A DNA stretch of 64,000 bases from Streptomyces sp. DG1A-41 (GCF_037055355.1 NZ_CP146350.1:7401001-7465000), one strand, 5' to 3'. Positions 36,252 through 49,665 are shown, numbered from the stretch's first letter. The notes: generated by a model not told the origin, from the letters alone. A program made the numbers and translations.

Positions 36252-37514
36252 GTGACCCCCGCACCTGACGCACCGACCGCCGCCGTGACCGTCGTCGGGC
36301 TCGGGGCCGACGGCTGGGCGGGGCTGCCCGACGCCTCCCGCAGCGCACTGCGCGAGGCCGACGTCCTGATCGGCGGACCCCGCCAGCTGGATCTGCTGCC
36401 GCCGGGGTGCACCGGGCAGCGCGTCGCCTGGCCCTCGCCGCTGCGCCCCGCCGTCCCCGGCCTGCTCGCCGCGCACGCCGGCCGCCGGATCGCCGTACTG
36501 GCCAGCGGGGACCCCATGTTCTACGGCATCGGCCGCGCCCTCGCCGAGGAGACCGGCGCCCTGCGCGTCCTGCCGCACCCCTCCTCCGTCTCCTACGCCG
36601 CCGCCCGGCTCGGCTGGCCGCTGGAGGACGTCGAGGTCGTCACGCTCGTCGGCCGGCCCGCCGCCCGCCTGGCCGCCGCCCTGCACCACGGCCGGCGCCT
36701 CCTGGTCCTCAGCGCCGACGCCACCACCCCTGGCGAGGTCGCCGCCCTGCTGCGGGACCGGGGCTTCGGGCCCAGCCGGATGCGCGTCCTCGAACAGCTC
36801 GGCGGCGACAGGGAACGCAGGACCGAAGAGCTGACAGCCGACGACTGGCTTGCGGCGCAGCCGCCCGGCGATCCCCTGAACATCGTCGCCGTGGAGTGCC
36901 GCCGCGCCCCGGCCGCCCTGCGCCTCGGCGCCGTACCAGGGCTCCCGGACGAGGCGTACGAGCACGACGGGCAGCTCACCAAGCGGCACATCCGCGCCGC
37001 CACCCTCGGCGTGCTCGCCCCCGCCCCCGGCGAACTGCTGTGGGACATCGGCGGCGGCTCCGGCTCGATCGGCGTCGAGTGGATGCGCGCGCACCCCTCG
37101 TGCCGCGCGGTCACCGTGGAGCGGGACCCGGCGCGCGCCGAACGGATCACCCGCAACGCCGACCGGCTCGGCGTGCCCGGACTGCGGGTCGTCACCGGCG
37201 CCGCGCCCGCCGTCCTCGCCGAACTCCCGCCCCCCGACGCCGTGTTCGTCGGCGGCGGTCTCACCGCGCCCGGCCTCCTCGAAGCGTGCTGGGAGGCGCT
37301 GCCCGACGGCGGCCGGCTGGTCGCCAACACCGTGACGCTGGAGTCCGAGGCGCTGCTCGCCGACGCCCACCGGCGTCACGGCGGCGAACTGGTGCGGCTC
37401 GCCGTGGCGCACGCAGTGCCGGTGGGAGGCTTCACCGGGTGGCGGCAGGCGATGCCGGTGACCCAGTGGGCCGTACGGAAGACGCTCGACACCCCTTCAG
37501 GAGCAGACAGATGA
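36252..37514 (+). CDS. cobL: Precorrin-6Y C5,15-methyltransferase (decarboxylating), CbiE-CbiT fusion
   Basis: A 420-residue bifunctional enzyme that methylates precorrin-6B at C5 and C15 and decarboxylates the C12 side chain. The start is GTG at 36252 (VTPAPDAPTAAVTVVGLG). N-terminal CbiE tetrapyrrole methylase: VVGLGADGWAGL and ASGDPMFYGIGRAL. C-terminal CbiT from ~residue 240: TKRHIRAATLGVLAP, then the SAM-binding LLWDIGGGSGSIGVEWMR. First gene of cobL-cobM, overlapping by 4 bp. Confidence 0.95.
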   Translation: MTPAPDAPTAAVTVVGLGADGWAGLPDASRSALREADVLIGGPRQLDLLPPGCTGQRVAWPSPLRPAVPGLLAAHAGRRIAVLASGDPMFYGIGRALAEETGALRVLPHPSSVSYAAARLGWPLEDVEVVTLVGRPAARLAAALHHGRRLLVLSADATTPGEVAALLRDRGFGPSRMRVLEQLGGDRERRTEELTADDWLAAQPPGDPLNIVAVECRRAPAALRLGAVPGLPDEAYEHDGQLTKRHIRAATLGVLAPAPGELLWDIGGGSGSIGVEWMRAHPSCRAVTVERDPARAERITRNADRLGVPGLRVVTGAAPAVLAELPPPDAVFVGGGLTAPGLLEACWEALPDGGRLVANTVTLESEALLADAHRRHGGELVRLAVAHAVPVGGFTGWRQAMPVTQWAVRKTLDTPSGADR

Positions 37515-38260
37515 CCGTGTACTTCATCGGTGCCGGCCCCGGTGCCGCCGACCTGATCACGGTGCGCGGCGCCCGCACGCTCGCCGCCTGCCGGGTCTGT
37601 CTGTACGCGGGCAGCCTGGTCCCGCGCGAACTGCTCGCCGAATGCCCGCCGGACGCCCGTCTGGTGGACACCGCGCAGCTCGACCTGGACCAGATCACCG
37701 CCGAGTTGCTGCGCGCCCACGAGGAGGGGCACGACGTGGCCCGGCTGCACTCCGGGGACCCCGCGGTGTTCAGCGCGGTCGCCGAGCAGATGCGGCGGCT
37801 GGACGCGGCCGGGGTGCCCTACGAGGTCGTCCCGGGCGTCCCCGCCTTCGCCGCCGCGGCCGCTGCCCTCAAGCGGGAGCTGACCGTACCGACCGTCGGC
37901 CAGACCGTGATCCTCACCCGCGTCGCCAACCGGGCCACCGCCATGCCCGAGGGAGAGGACCTGGCCACCCTCGGCCGCAGCGGCGCGCTGATCGTGCTGC
38001 ACCTGGCCGCCAAGTACGTGGACCGCGTGGTCGCCGAACTCCTCCCGCACTACGGCGCCGACTGCCCCGCGGCGGTCGTCGCCCGTGCCTCCCGCCCGGA
38101 CGAGCTGATCATCCGCGGCACCCTCGACGAGATCGCGGGGAAGACGAAGGAGGCCGGTGTGCTGCGCACTGCCGTGATCATGGTGGGGCGCACGCTCGGG
38201 GCGGAGCAGTTCCGGGACAGCCACCTGTACTCGCCGGAGCGGGAACGCCACGTGTGCTGA
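37511..38260 (+). CDS. cobM: Precorrin-4 C11-methyltransferase
   Basis: 249 residues, SAM-dependent tetrapyrrole methylase adding the C11 methyl. ATG at 37511 overlaps the cobL stop (ATGA). MTVYFIGAGPGAADLITVRGARTL is the N-terminal signature, CLYAGSLVPRELL is CobM/CbiF specific, HSGDPAVFSAVAEQM and PYEVVPGVPAFAAAAAAL follow. Full length. It converges with cbiD 22 bp further on. Confidence 0.95.
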   Translation: MTVYFIGAGPGAADLITVRGARTLAACRVCLYAGSLVPRELLAECPPDARLVDTAQLDLDQITAELLRAHEEGHDVARLHSGDPAVFSAVAEQMRRLDAAGVPYEVVPGVPAFAAAAAALKRELTVPTVGQTVILTRVANRATAMPEGEDLATLGRSGALIVLHLAAKYVDRVVAELLPHYGADCPAAVVARASRPDELIIRGTLDEIAGKTKEAGVLRTAVIMVGRTLGAEQFRDSHLYSPERERHVC

Positions 38261-38282
38261 ACGCGGTGAGCGGCCCCCGCCG

Positions 38283-39401
38283 TCAGGCCGGCGCGCTGCG
38301 CCCCACCACGGTGCCCGCCCGGTCGATGCAGATCACGTCGACCACGACCGGCGCCCCGCGCAGCACGGCCAGGGCCTCGTCGCGGGCGGTCGTGGCGACC
38401 AGGTCGCCGAGCGGCACCCCGGCGGCCATACACGACTGGAGCGCGGCGAGCCCGGTGTTGGCGTCCGCCACCTCCGCGGCCAGCGCCTCGTCCGCGCCGC
38501 CGCGCCGGGCCAGCTCGGCGAGGAAGCCCTTGTCGACCTGGGAACGGGCCGAGTGCAGGTCGAGGTGCCCGGCGGCGAGCTTGGAGAGCTTGGCGAAGCC
38601 GCCGCAGATCGTCAGGCGGTCGACGGGGTGGCGGCGGATGTACTTCAGCACGGCGCCCGCGAAGTCGCCCATGTCGAGCAGGGCGTCCTCGGGCAGCCCG
38701 TACTCGGCCACGACCGTCTTCTCCGAGGTCGATCCGGTGCACCCGGCGACATGCGTACGCCCCGCCGCCCGCGCGACGTCCACGCCCCGCCGGATGGAGT
38801 CGATCCACGCCGAGCAGGAGTACGGGACGACGATGCCGGTCGTGCCGAGGATGGACAGGCCGCCCAGGATGCCGAGCCGGGGGTTCCAGGTGGAGCGGGC
38901 GATCTCCTCGCCGTCGTCGACGGAGACGGTGATCTCGACGTCGCCCGAGCCGCCGTGCCGGGCGGCGACCTCGGCGACGTGCTCGCGCATCATCTGGCGG
39001 GGAACCGGGTTGACGGCCGGTTCGCCGACGGGCAGGGGCAGGCCGGGGCGGGTGATGGTGCCGACCCCGGGGCCCGCCTTGAAAACGACCCCCGCCCCGG
39101 CGGGCAGCCGCCGTACCGTGACCCGGACCAGCGCGCCGTGCGTGACGTCCGGGTCGTCGCCGGCGTCCTTCACGACCCCCGCCATCGCGTGCCCGTCGCC
39201 CAGCTCCTCGACGGCCAGCGCGAACGACGGCGTCTGCCCCTTCGGCAGCGTGATCGTCACGGGGTCGGGAAACTCGCCGGTCAGCAGGGCGGTGTACGCA
39301 GCCGTCGTGGCCGCCGTCGCACAGGCGCCGGTGGTCCAGCCCGGCCGCAGGCCGGTGCGCTCCAGCTGGGCCCTGCGGCCGCCCTTCACTTCGCTGCTCA
39401 T
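38283..39401 (-). CDS. cbiD: Cobalt-precorrin-5B C1-methyltransferase
   Basis: A 372-residue enzyme; the start is ATG at 39401 (MSSEVKGGRRAQLERTG). The family signature RPGWTTGACATAATTAAY is near residue 20, and LGILGGLSILGTTGIVVPYS, WIDSIRRGVDVAR and ICGGFAKLSKLAAGHLDLHS are conserved blocks. CbiD is the 'anaerobic' C1-methyltransferase; its presence beside CobG and CobN is common in actinobacteria, which use CbiD with the aerobic set in place of CobF. Its start codon is only 18 bp from that of divergent cobK. A very long open frame continues upstream through the repeat region but is not coding. Confidence 0.94.
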   Translation of the reverse strand: MSSEVKGGRRAQLERTGLRPGWTTGACATAATTAAYTALLTGEFPDPVTITLPKGQTPSFALAVEELGDGHAMAGVVKDAGDDPDVTHGALVRVTVRRLPAGAGVVFKAGPGVGTITRPGLPLPVGEPAVNPVPRQMMREHVAEVAARHGGSGDVEITVSVDDGEEIARSTWNPRLGILGGLSILGTTGIVVPYSCSAWIDSIRRGVDVARAAGRTHVAGCTGSTSEKTVVAEYGLPEDALLDMGDFAGAVLKYIRRHPVDRLTICGGFAKLSKLAAGHLDLHSARSQVDKGFLAELARRGGADEALAAEVADANTGLAALQSCMAAGVPLGDLVATTARDEALAVLRGAPVVVDVICIDRAGTVVGRSAPA

Positions 39402-39419
39402 GAACGGACCTGGACTTCC

Positions 39420-40184
39420 ATGCACGTACTGATTCTCGGCGGCACCACGGAAGCCCGCCGTCTTGCCGAACTGCTCCACGACACGCCCGGCCTGACCCTG
39501 ACCAGTTCCCTCGCCGGACGGGTGGCCAGCCCCCGCCTGCCTCCGGGCGAGGTCCGGATCGGCGGCTTCGGCGGGGCCGAGGGGCTGACCGCGTGGCTGC
39601 GCGAGCACCGGGTGGACGTGCTCATCGACGCCACCCACCCTTTCGCCGGGACGATCAGTTTCCACGCGGCGCGAGCCGCCGCCACCGCCCATGTTCCCCT
39701 GCTCGCCCTGCGGCGCCCCGGCTGGGTCCCCGTCGAGGGCGACGACTGGCACGACGCCGGCTCCCTGGAGGAGGCCGCGAGGCTGCTGCCCGCGCTCGGC
39801 CGGCGCGTGTTCCTCACGACCGGGCGCATGGGCCTGGCCGCGTTCGCCGCGCTGGACGACCTGTGGTTCCTCGTACGGTCCGTGGACGCGCCCGAGGCCC
39901 CGCACCCGGCCCGCATGGAGGTGCTGCTCGACCGCGGCCCCTTCACGCTCGACGGCGAACGCGAGCTGCTGCGCCGGCACCGCGTCGACGTCGTGGTGAC
40001 CAAGGACAGCGGCGGAGCGGCCACCGCCCCGAAACTGACGGCCGCCCGTGAGGCCGGCCTGCCGGTCCTCGTGGTCCGCCGCCCCCCGGCCCCCGAGGGC
40101 GTCCCGGTCGTGACCGGGCCGGAGGAGGCGGCCCGGTGGATCGGGGAGTGGCTCCACGGGCGCGGGTTCCCGGCCCGCGGCTGA
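39420..40184 (+). CDS. cobK: Precorrin-6A reductase
   Basis: A 254-residue NADPH-dependent reductase. ATG at 39420 (MHVLILGGTTEARRLAELL). Family blocks: GGFGGAEGLTAWL, DVLIDATHPFAGTIS, FLTTGRMGLAAFA, and VTKDSGGAATAPKL near the C-terminus. The start is 18 bp from divergent cbiD, so its promoter must lie inside the cbiD 5' coding sequence, or the mRNA is nearly leaderless. Its last ~19 codons form the first unit of a minisatellite that continues past the stop. Confidence 0.94.
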   Translation: MHVLILGGTTEARRLAELLHDTPGLTLTSSLAGRVASPRLPPGEVRIGGFGGAEGLTAWLREHRVDVLIDATHPFAGTISFHAARAAATAHVPLLALRRPGWVPVEGDDWHDAGSLEEAARLLPALGRRVFLTTGRMGLAAFAALDDLWFLVRSVDAPEAPHPARMEVLLDRGPFTLDGERELLRRHRVDVVVTKDSGGAATAPKLTAAREAGLPVLVVRRPPAPEGVPVVTGPEEAARWIGEWLHGRGFPARG

Positions 40185-40443
40185 CGTCCGGCCTGGTTCG
40201 GGAGGGGCCGGCCTGATGGGTGTGGGTGTGGTTCCGGGGGTGTGGGTTCCTGGTTGGGCGGTTGACGTCCGGCCTGGTTCGGCAGGAGGCGGCCCGGTGG
40301 ATCGGGGAGTGGCTCCACGGGCGCGGGTTCCCGGCCCGCGGTTGACGTCCGGCCTGGTTCGGGAGGGGCCGGCCTGATGGGTCGGGGTGTGGTTCCGCTG
40401 GCGTGGGTTCCCGGCCTGCGGTTGAGAACGGGTCTGGGCCGGA
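40123..40443. repeat. Minisatellite starting inside the 3' end of cobK (four ~80-bp units)
   Basis: Two 161-bp copies start at 40123 and 40284. Over the first 98 bases they differ at one position (C/T just at the cobK stop). Each copy consists of two related ~80-bp halves ending in TTGACGTCCGGCCTGGTTCGG or close. The first half-unit codes for the cobK C-terminus (EEAARWIGEWLHGRGFPARG); the second copy repeats it out of any gene. Confidence 0.85.
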
Positions 40444-40779
40444 CGCGAGCCGACCCGGAGACGAGTCGGCCGGAGGGACCCGGCCCGGCCGTGGTCGCCC
40501 GGTGCGCGGCCTCGCCTCGCACCGGGTCCGTACCCGGGCCTGTTCCCCGGGTCCCCGAGCGCGCGGACGCCGGTCCGGAGGTGGCCCGGTGGGTCTGAGA
40601 GTGGTGTCGCGGGCGTGGGTGCCCGGCCACCCGCTGAGGACCGACCGGGGTCGGAGACGGGCCCGCCCGGGGCGAGCCGGCCCGGCCGCGGTTGGCCGGG
40701 CCGAGGGCTCGCCTCGCATCCGTACCCGGGCCTGTTCCCCGGGTCTCCACACACGCGGCGAGCCCGCCGCCCTGCCCCT
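40444..40779. repeat. Degenerate repeat tract between cobK and cobIJ
   Basis: Continues the minisatellite in degenerate form. A block with GTACCCGGGCCTGTTCCCC and its CCTCGCCTCGCA lead-in occurs near 40506-40553 and again near 40707-40747, 200 bp apart. No coding frame is convincing; it separates the convergent cobK and cobIJ. Confidence 0.65.
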
Positions 40780-42270
40780 TCACGCCTCCGGATAGCGCCG
40801 CGGAGTCCACACGATCTCCTCGCCGTCCCCGCGCCGTACCGCCCGGGTCCGGGAGGAGCCGACCAGGAGGATCGTGCGCATGTCGACCTCGGCCGGATCC
40901 AGGTCGGCCAGTCGTACGATCCGGACGCGTTCGCCGGTGCCGCCCACGTCCCGCGCCACCACGACCGGGGTGTCCGGCGCCCGGTGCTCCAGCAGCAGCT
41001 CGCGTGCCTTGCCCACCTGCCAGGTGCGGCTGCGCGAACCGGGGTTGTACAGGGCCAGCACCAGGTCCGCCGAGGCCGCCGCGTGCAGCCGTTCGGCGAT
41101 GACCTCCCAGGGCTTGAGCCGGTCGGAGAGCGAGATGGCGGCGTAGTCGTGGCCGAGGGGAGCGCCCGCACGGGCCGCTGCCGCGTTGGCTGCGGTCACG
41201 CCCGGCAGCACCCGCACCGGGACGTCCGCGTACTCCTTCTGGGACGCGGCCTCCAGGACGGCCGTCGCCATGGCGAAGACGCCCGGGTCGCCGCCGGAGA
41301 CGACCGCGACCCGCCGCCCGCGCCGGGCCAGATCGAGGGCGAACTCGGCGCGCTCCGACTCGACCCGGTTGTCCGAGCCGTGCCGGACCTGCCCGGGGCG
41401 CCGCGGCACCCGGTCGAGGTAGGTCGTGTAGCCGACCACGTCGTCGGCGGCGGCCAGCGCACCCCGGGTCTCGGGCGTCAGCCACAGCGGACCGGCCGGC
41501 CCGGTCCCGACCACGACGACCTCGCCCCGCTCCCGGGCCTCGGGCCGCTCGGTGTCGACTCGGCTAGGCAGCACGGCCACCGAGAAGTACGGCACCGACT
41601 CCGCGTCCACGTCGGCCAGTTCGGCGAGCCGCTCCCCGTCCATGGTGGCCCGCTCGACATACCGGGCGTCGCCCAGCCGCCCCGAACCCTCCAGCGCGCC
41701 GCGCACCTTGGTGAAGGTCCGCCCCAGCTTCATCACCACGGCCGCGTCGGTCGAGGCGAGCCGTGCGGTCAGCTCCTCCTCGGGCAGCGTGCCCGGCAGA
41801 ATCGTCAGCACCTCCTCACCCTCGGCGAGCGGCGTGCCCAGCCGGGCGGCGGCGGCGGACACGGACGTGACGCCGGGGATCACCTCGGTGTCGTAGCGGT
41901 CGGCGAGCCGCTTGTGCATGTGCATGTAGGAGCCGTAGAAGAGCGGATCGCCCTCGGCGAGGACCGCGACCGTCCGCCCCGCGTCCAGGTGCGCGGCGAG
42001 CCGGGCCGACGCCTCGGCGTAGAACTCGTCGATCGCGCCTTTGTAGCCGCCGGGATGGTCGGTGGTCTCGGTCGTGACCGGATAGACCAGCCGCTCCTCG
42101 ATGTGGTCGGCGCGGATGTGCTGCGCCGCGATCGAGCGGGCGATGGAACGCCCGTGCCGGGCGCTGTGGTACGCGATCACGTCCGCCTCGGCGATGACCT
42201 CCACGGCCCGTACGGTCATCAGGGACGGGTCACCGGGGCCGAGCCCCACTCCGTACAGCTTGCCGGTCAC
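40780..42270 (-). CDS. cobIJ: Fused precorrin-2 C20- and precorrin-3B C17-methyltransferase
   Basis: A 496-residue fusion of two SAM tetrapyrrole methylases. Residues 1-245 are CobI/Cbi[51 protein letters not shown]. Residues ~248-496 are CobJ/Cbi[68 protein letters not shown]. The GTG start at 42270 overlaps the cobH stop. Third gene of cobG-cobH-cobIJ. The CobI-CobJ fusion is usual in actinobacteria. Confidence 0.95.
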   Translation of the reverse strand: MTGKLYGVGLGPGDPSLMTVRAVEVIAEADVIAYHSARHGRSIARSIAAQHIRADHIEERLVYPVTTETTDHPGGYKGAIDEFYAEASARLAAHLDAGRTVAVLAEGDPLFYGSYMHMHKRLADRYDTEVIPGVTSVSAAAARLGTPLAEGEEVLTILPGTLPEEELTARLASTDAAVVMKLGRTFTKVRGALEGSGRLGDARYVERATMDGERLAELADVDAESVPYFSVAVLPSRVDTERPEARERGEVVVVGTGPAGPLWLTPETRGALAAADDVVGYTTYLDRVPRRPGQVRHGSDNRVESERAEFALDLARRGRRVAVVSGGDPGVFAMATAVLEAASQKEYADVPVRVLPGVTAANAAAARAGAPLGHDYAAISLSDRLKPWEVIAERLHAAASADLVLALYNPGSRSRTWQVGKARELLLEHRAPDTPVVVARDVGGTGERVRIVRLADLDPAEVDMRTILLVGSSRTRAVRRGDGEEIVWTPRRYPEA

Positions 42271-42941
42271 TCTTCCTCACTCGCGATCGCGTTGAGCGCG
42301 GCGGCGGCCATGGCGCTGCCCCCGCGACGGCCGCGCACGACAAGGTGCTCAAGACCGGACGGATGCGCGGCCAGGGCGTCCTTGGACTCGGCGGCCCCGA
42401 CGAAGCCGACCGGCACGCCGATCACGGCGGCCGGGCGGGGAGCCCCCTCCTCGATCATCTCCAGCAGCCGGAACAGCGCGGTCGGCGCGTTGCCGACGGC
42501 GACCACCGAGCCCTCCAGCCGGTCCCGCCACAGCTCCAGCGCGGCGGCGCTGCGCGTGGTGCCGAGCTTCGCGGCCAGTTCCGGCACGGACGGGTCGGCG
42601 AGCGTGCAGAGCACGTCGTTGCCGGCGGGCAGCCGCTTGCGCGTCACCCCGCTGGCCACCATCTGCACGTCGGTGAAGATCGGAGCGCCCGCGCGCAGGG
42701 CCGCACGGGCGCTAGCCACCACGGCCGGCGTGTAGGCCAGGTCCCGTACGAGGTCGACCATCCCGCAGGCGTGGATCATCCGGACCGCGACCTGGCTGAC
42801 GTCGGCGGGCAGGGCCGCGAGGTCCGCCTCCGCGCGGATGGTGGCGAAGGACTGGCGGTAGATGGCCGCGCCGTCCTTCTCGTAGTCGTACGTGGTCACG
42901 GTGGTCTTCTCGCTGCTCTCGGTCGTCGTAGGGGTGGTCAT
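42267..42941 (-). CDS. cobH: Precorrin-8X methylmutase
   Basis: A 224-residue mutase moving the C11 methyl to C12 to give hydrogenobyrinate. The start is ATG at 42941, overlapping the cobG stop (ATGA). The catalytic His is in [44 protein letters not shown] and [13 protein letters not shown] are conserved. The first ~20 residues (Thr/Ser-rich) are not conserved in the family. Its stop overlaps the cobIJ start (GTGA). Confidence 0.95.
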   Translation of the reverse strand: MTTPTTTESSEKTTVTTYDYEKDGAAIYRQSFATIRAEADLAALPADVSQVAVRMIHACGMVDLVRDLAYTPAVVASARAALRAGAPIFTDVQMVASGVTRKRLPAGNDVLCTLADPSVPELAAKLGTTRSAAALELWRDRLEGSVVAVGNAPTALFRLLEMIEEGAPRPAAVIGVPVGFVGAAESKDALAAHPSGLEHLVVRGRRGGSAMAAAALNAIASEEE

Positions 42942-44212
42942 GAGGTGATCTCCGCCAGGGCGGCGGCGAGTCGGGCGGGGTCGTTCATCGAGGTGGTCCG
43001 GGGCTCCTCGCCGTGTACGGCGGTGGAGACCCGGTAGCCGCCTCCCGGAGCGGCGACCACCTCGACGCGGTCGCCCCGGGGATGTCCGCAGCGGCGTTCG
43101 CAGCCGGACCAGTACAGGGGCAGGCCGCGCGGGTCGACCGCGCCGAGGGCCCCGGCCGCGTCGGTCCGTACGTCCGCCTGCGACTTGGCGCATCCGGGCC
43201 TGCCGACGCAGGCGCCGACGCGCAGCCAGGGGGAGCCGGGGTCGGTGACGAGGCCGGTTTCGGCGAGGCGGGCGAGGGACTCGTCCGCGTGGGTCCCCGG
43301 TGTGGGAAGAACCACACCGCGCCACGGGGTCAGACGCAGCTCACCGGCGGCGACGTGCGTCAGTTCCCGCCATTGGCGCGCCGAGAGCCGTCCCAGGGGG
43401 ACGTGCACGGAGAGGCCGTCACCGACCACTCCCGGGGCCGGTCCGTCGGTGCCGTCGGTCTCCCGGCCCCGCCGCTCGTGGCGGATGCCCTCGGCCGTCA
43501 GCCGCCGGCCGACCGTGTCGAGCAACTCGCTGTCGGGAAGGGCGAGTTCGTCCACGCGCCAGACCCGTGCCCCGCTCGCCCGCGCCGCCTCCAGGAAGGT
43601 CTCCGCGGCCAACAGCGCGGCCTGCGCCGCCTCCTCGACGGAGACGCGCAGCGCCTCTCCGGCCGCTCCGAGGCCGAGTTGCGCACCGCCGTCCGCCGTC
43701 GCCCGTACCGTCACATCGGCACCGAGGCCTGCCACGTCACCGCGTCCGTCGTCGAGCGCGAACAGGAAACGCCCCGACAGTGCCTGCGCCGACTCGCTCG
43801 CGCACAGCGCCGCGTCGAGAGACGTCAGCCAGGGCCGTACGTCCAGCACGCCCCGCCCGTCGAGACCGGACAGCGGCGAGGCCACGATGTTACGCACCCG
43901 CTCGTGCCCGCGCGAGGGCAGCAGCCCGGCGGCGTCCAGCAGCCCGGCCAACTCCCCGGCGCAGCCGTCGTCCAGGCCCCGCAGCTGCACGTTGCCGCGC
44001 GAGGTCAGATGCAGGTCCCCGTCGCCCAGCCGCTCCGCCGCGTCGGCGAGCGCCCGCGCCTGCCGCACGGTCAGGACCCCGCCGGGGACCCGGACACGGG
44101 CCAGCGCGCCGTCGTCCGCCGCGTGCAGCCGCAGCGTCCCCGGGCAGGCGTCACCACGGTCCCGGGAGACCGCTGTGGCCTGGGGCGATGAACGAAGGGC
44201 AGGCGTGGACAT
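42938..44212 (-). CDS. cobG: Precorrin-3B synthase (oxygen-dependent)
   Basis: 424 residues; the start is taken at ATG 44212 ([12 protein letters not shown]), with ATG 44224 or 44236 possible. A sirohaem/4Fe-4S nitrite-sulphite reductase-like protein: [14 protein letters not shown] and the second-half cluster ligands [14 protein letters not shown] and [12 protein letters not shown]. Its presence means the aerobic ring-contraction route. First gene of the leftward operon, divergent from the riboswitch-cobN unit. Confidence 0.92.
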   Translation of the reverse strand: MSTPALRSSPQATAVSRDRGDACPGTLRLHAADDGALARVRVPGGVLTVRQARALADAAERLGDGDLHLTSRGNVQLRGLDDGCAGELAGLLDAAGLLPSRGHERVRNIVASPLSGLDGRGVLDVRPWLTSLDAALCASESAQALSGRFLFALDDGRGDVAGLGADVTVRATADGGAQLGLGAAGEALRVSVEEAAQAALLAAETFLEAARASGARVWRVDELALPDSELLDTVGRRLTAEGIRHERRGRETDGTDGPAPGVVGDGLSVHVPLGRLSARQWRELTHVAAGELRLTPWRGVVLPTPGTHADESLARLAETGLVTDPGSPWLRVGACVGRPGCAKSQADVRTDAAGALGAVDPRGLPLYWSGCERRCGHPRGDRVEVVAAPGGGYRVSTAVHGEEPRTTSMNDPARLAAALAEITS

Positions 44213-44271
44213 GGCGGCGAGCATACCTACCATCACACCCGGTGTATGCCCCGCCCTTTTCCCCTGCCCCT

Positions 44272-44277
44272 TACTAT
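44272..44277 (+). promoter_or_regulatory. Likely -10 of the riboswitch-cobN transcript
   Basis: TACTAT in the 11-mer TTACTATGCTC directly before the riboswitch. The same 11-mer recurs at 50008-50018 upstream of the HipA-like gene. No convincing -35 was seen. Confidence 0.4.
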
Positions 44278-44289
44278 GCTCCTCGGTGG

Positions 44290-44410
44290 ATCATCCGGTC
44301 CGCCGACGCCACGACGGCGACAGGGGAGGAAGCCCGGTGCGAGTCCGGCGCGGTCCCGCCACTGTGAGCCCGGCCCACACGGGCCGGGCGAGCCAGGAAC
44401 TCCCGCCGTC
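44290..44410 (+). ncRNA. Cobalamin (AdoCbl) riboswitch upstream of cobN
   Basis: Characteristic conserved parts in the right order: GGAGGAAGCCCGGTGCGAG (44325-44343), GGTCCCGCCACTGTGAGCC (44352-44370), a GC stem-loop CCCGGCCCACACGGGCCGGG, then the B12 box AGCCAGGAACTCCCGCC (44391-44407). It lies about 50 nt upstream of cobN, in the position to control translation by masking the ribosome site GAGGAAGG. Only cobN is downstream, so cobN is probably shut off when cobalamin is plentiful. Confidence 0.95.
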
Positions 44411-44458
44411 CCACCACCCGCCCGGGGCGCGGACACCCCGAGGAAGGCCAGCCGCCGC

Positions 44459-48085
<3,627 letters not shown>

Positions 48086-48109
48086 CCGTTCCGCAACCCT
48101 GAGGCGACC

Positions 48110-48322
48110 GTGGAGCGGTGTTCCGCATACCGGGGCGGCGAGGAGACCGGAGGCGTGACGGGCGATCGGCTCAGTCACCGGTTCCACCACGAGGCGGGAC
48201 AGGGTCCACTCGAGAGCCGGGCGGTTGATCCGGGGGTGGACGCCTTCGACGAGGGTGGCTGCGGAGGTGATCACCCGCAGGACGTCGGCACGGGCTGGGG
48301 CGAGCCATGCGGTAACGGCGCC
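48110..48322 (-). pseudogene. Probable PIN-domain (VapC-like) remnant
   Basis: One frame without a usable start reads AWLAPARADVLRVITSAATLVEGVHPRINRPALEWTL... then RLVVEPVTEPIARHASGLL, which resembles the middle of PIN-domain nucleases (helices before the third acidic residue). The family's N-terminal VLDAS motif and the C-terminal catalytic part are missing. Sequence resemblance is by eye; a VapC-like toxin piece is the best guess. Confidence 0.45.
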
Positions 48323-48325
48323 CCG

Positions 48326-48619
48326 TCAGTCGGCCTGCCGACCGGTTGCCGCGCGGGCCGCGCGGAGCAGGGCCGCGCGGAGCAGGAAAACGGCCGGGGC
48401 CGTGGTCGGCAGTCCGCGCGGGCCGTGGTCCGCCGGACCGGCCACGGCCACACCGAGCAGACCCAGTACGCAGGCGGCGTAGCCGACGGTGGTCGCGGTG
48501 GCGCGCAACCGGAACCGGCCGAGCGCTCTCGGCGTCCGCCGACTGCAGGAGGTCTCGGCACCGCGCCGTAGACGGCGCCTCTCGCCCCGGTCGAAGACCG
48601 CCACCAGCAGGCCGAGCAC
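48326..48619 (-). CDS. Possible small membrane protein
   Basis: A 97-residue frame: VLGLLVAVFDRGERRRLRRG, then a second hydrophobic segment GYAACVLGLLGVAVAG, and a third around APAVFLLRAALLRAARAATG. This could be a small hypothetical membrane protein, or the end of a longer lost one, since it begins within a hydrophobic helix. Weak evidence only; the neighbours on both sides are remnants. Confidence 0.35.
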   Translation of the reverse strand: MLGLLVAVFDRGERRRLRRGAETSCSRRTPRALGRFRLRATATTVGYAACVLGLLGVAVAGPADHGPRGLPTTAPAVFLLRAALLRAARAATGRQAD

Positions 48620-48738
48620 GGTGAAGTGGCCATCGTGCGGACGGAGCCCGGCGAAGATCGGGAACCAGGCACCGGGCGGCCCGGCCCCTGCGACCCGAAA
48701 ACGAACCCGCCGTGGGTGGTGGGCCCGGGGCGATGCCG

Positions 48739-49576
48739 TCAGCTTCCTGCTCGATGCGCCGCAGCTGCTTCATCGGTTGGTGCGGAGGCCCGGACGTCGG
48801 CGTGTGTGACGCGGATCTTGGACTGCCCGTGCGGCAGCTTCTCCCAGTCCTCCATGAGCCGTGCCCGCAGCCCGTAATTCTCGGCGAGGGCAACCAGGGT
48901 CTCCGTCCGGTAGTAGAAGTCCTCTCGCAGTACATGGTGTTCGCGCCCGGCGGTCCGGTCGAAGGTGAAGTCGAAGAACCCGCCCGGGGCCAGCACCCGC
49001 CCGACATGGGCCAGGCACTCCTCGATGACCGGCAGCGGCGAGTGGGAGAAGACGCTGTGGGCGTGCACGACGTCGAAGGAGGCGTCGGGGAGGAAGTCCA
49101 GGGTCAGGTCCCGCACCAGATTCAGATGCGGCAGCTTGTCCTGGAGCCCTTCCTGCACAAGGGTCCGCTGCGCGGCGAGCAGGATGTCCGGCGAGATGTC
49201 GATGCCGTAGTAGTTCCCGGGGGCGAGGTGGCGGATGAACAGGCCAGGCGCGCAGGGCGCCGCAGCCGATGTCCAGCATCCGCTGGTCGGGCCGCAGCCC
49301 GTGCTCGTCCACCAGATAGGCGAACTGCATCCGCCCGATCCGCTCCCAGCTCTCCTTCGAGGGCGCTCCGCCGACCGCCGCCTCCACGCTGCGCGCCGCG
49401 TCGGAGGCCATCACCGCCCGGTAGTAAGCGACGTGGTCCCCCCAGTACCGGGCTCGCAGCCAGCTGTCGCGCGCCAGCCGTCGCAGATGGTCCGGCACCC
49501 GGCCCGGGTGCCGGACCGCATAGCGCACCTGATGCAGAACGGACCCGCGATCCTTGGAGAGTTTTCCTGGTTCCAT
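48739..49576 (-). pseudogene. Class I SAM-dependent methyltransferase with a one-base insertion
   Basis: ATG at 49576 (MEPGKLSKDRGSVLHQVRY). The first ~110 residues end with RMLDIGCGALRA, the SAM motif I. The frame then breaks because of one extra base (A at 49246, T on the coding strand); removing it gives GLFIRHLAPGNYYGIDISPDI and joins the second frame QEGLQDKLPHLNLVRDLTLDFLP, FDVVHAHSVFSHSP, APGGFFDFTFDRT to the stop at 48739. The repaired protein is ~279 residues, a normal length. Mutation or sequencing error cannot be told apart here. Confidence 0.82.
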
Positions 49577-49665
49577 GGCCGCAGAGGATCGCATCGGGTG
49601 CGCGCAGACCCAGCTCTCACACGCCGACAGCCACACGGATGAGCCCTCAGCGAGGTGGCCCGTTG

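Noticed and set aside
40123..40779. Regularly spaced repeats considered as a CRISPR array
   Set aside because: Units are adjacent ~80-bp blocks without unique spacers, one lies within a gene, and there are no cas genes.
39402..41171. A long upstream extension of the cbiD frame with repeated Pro/Gly/Arg blocks
   Set aside because: The blocks are translations of the cobK minisatellite. CbiD homology begins at ATG 39401, where the family N-terminus starts.
42267..44458. A second cobalamin riboswitch for cobG-cobH-cobIJ on the minus strand
   Set aside because: No B12 box or conserved core was found upstream of cobG on the minus strand; the only core reads on + before cobN.
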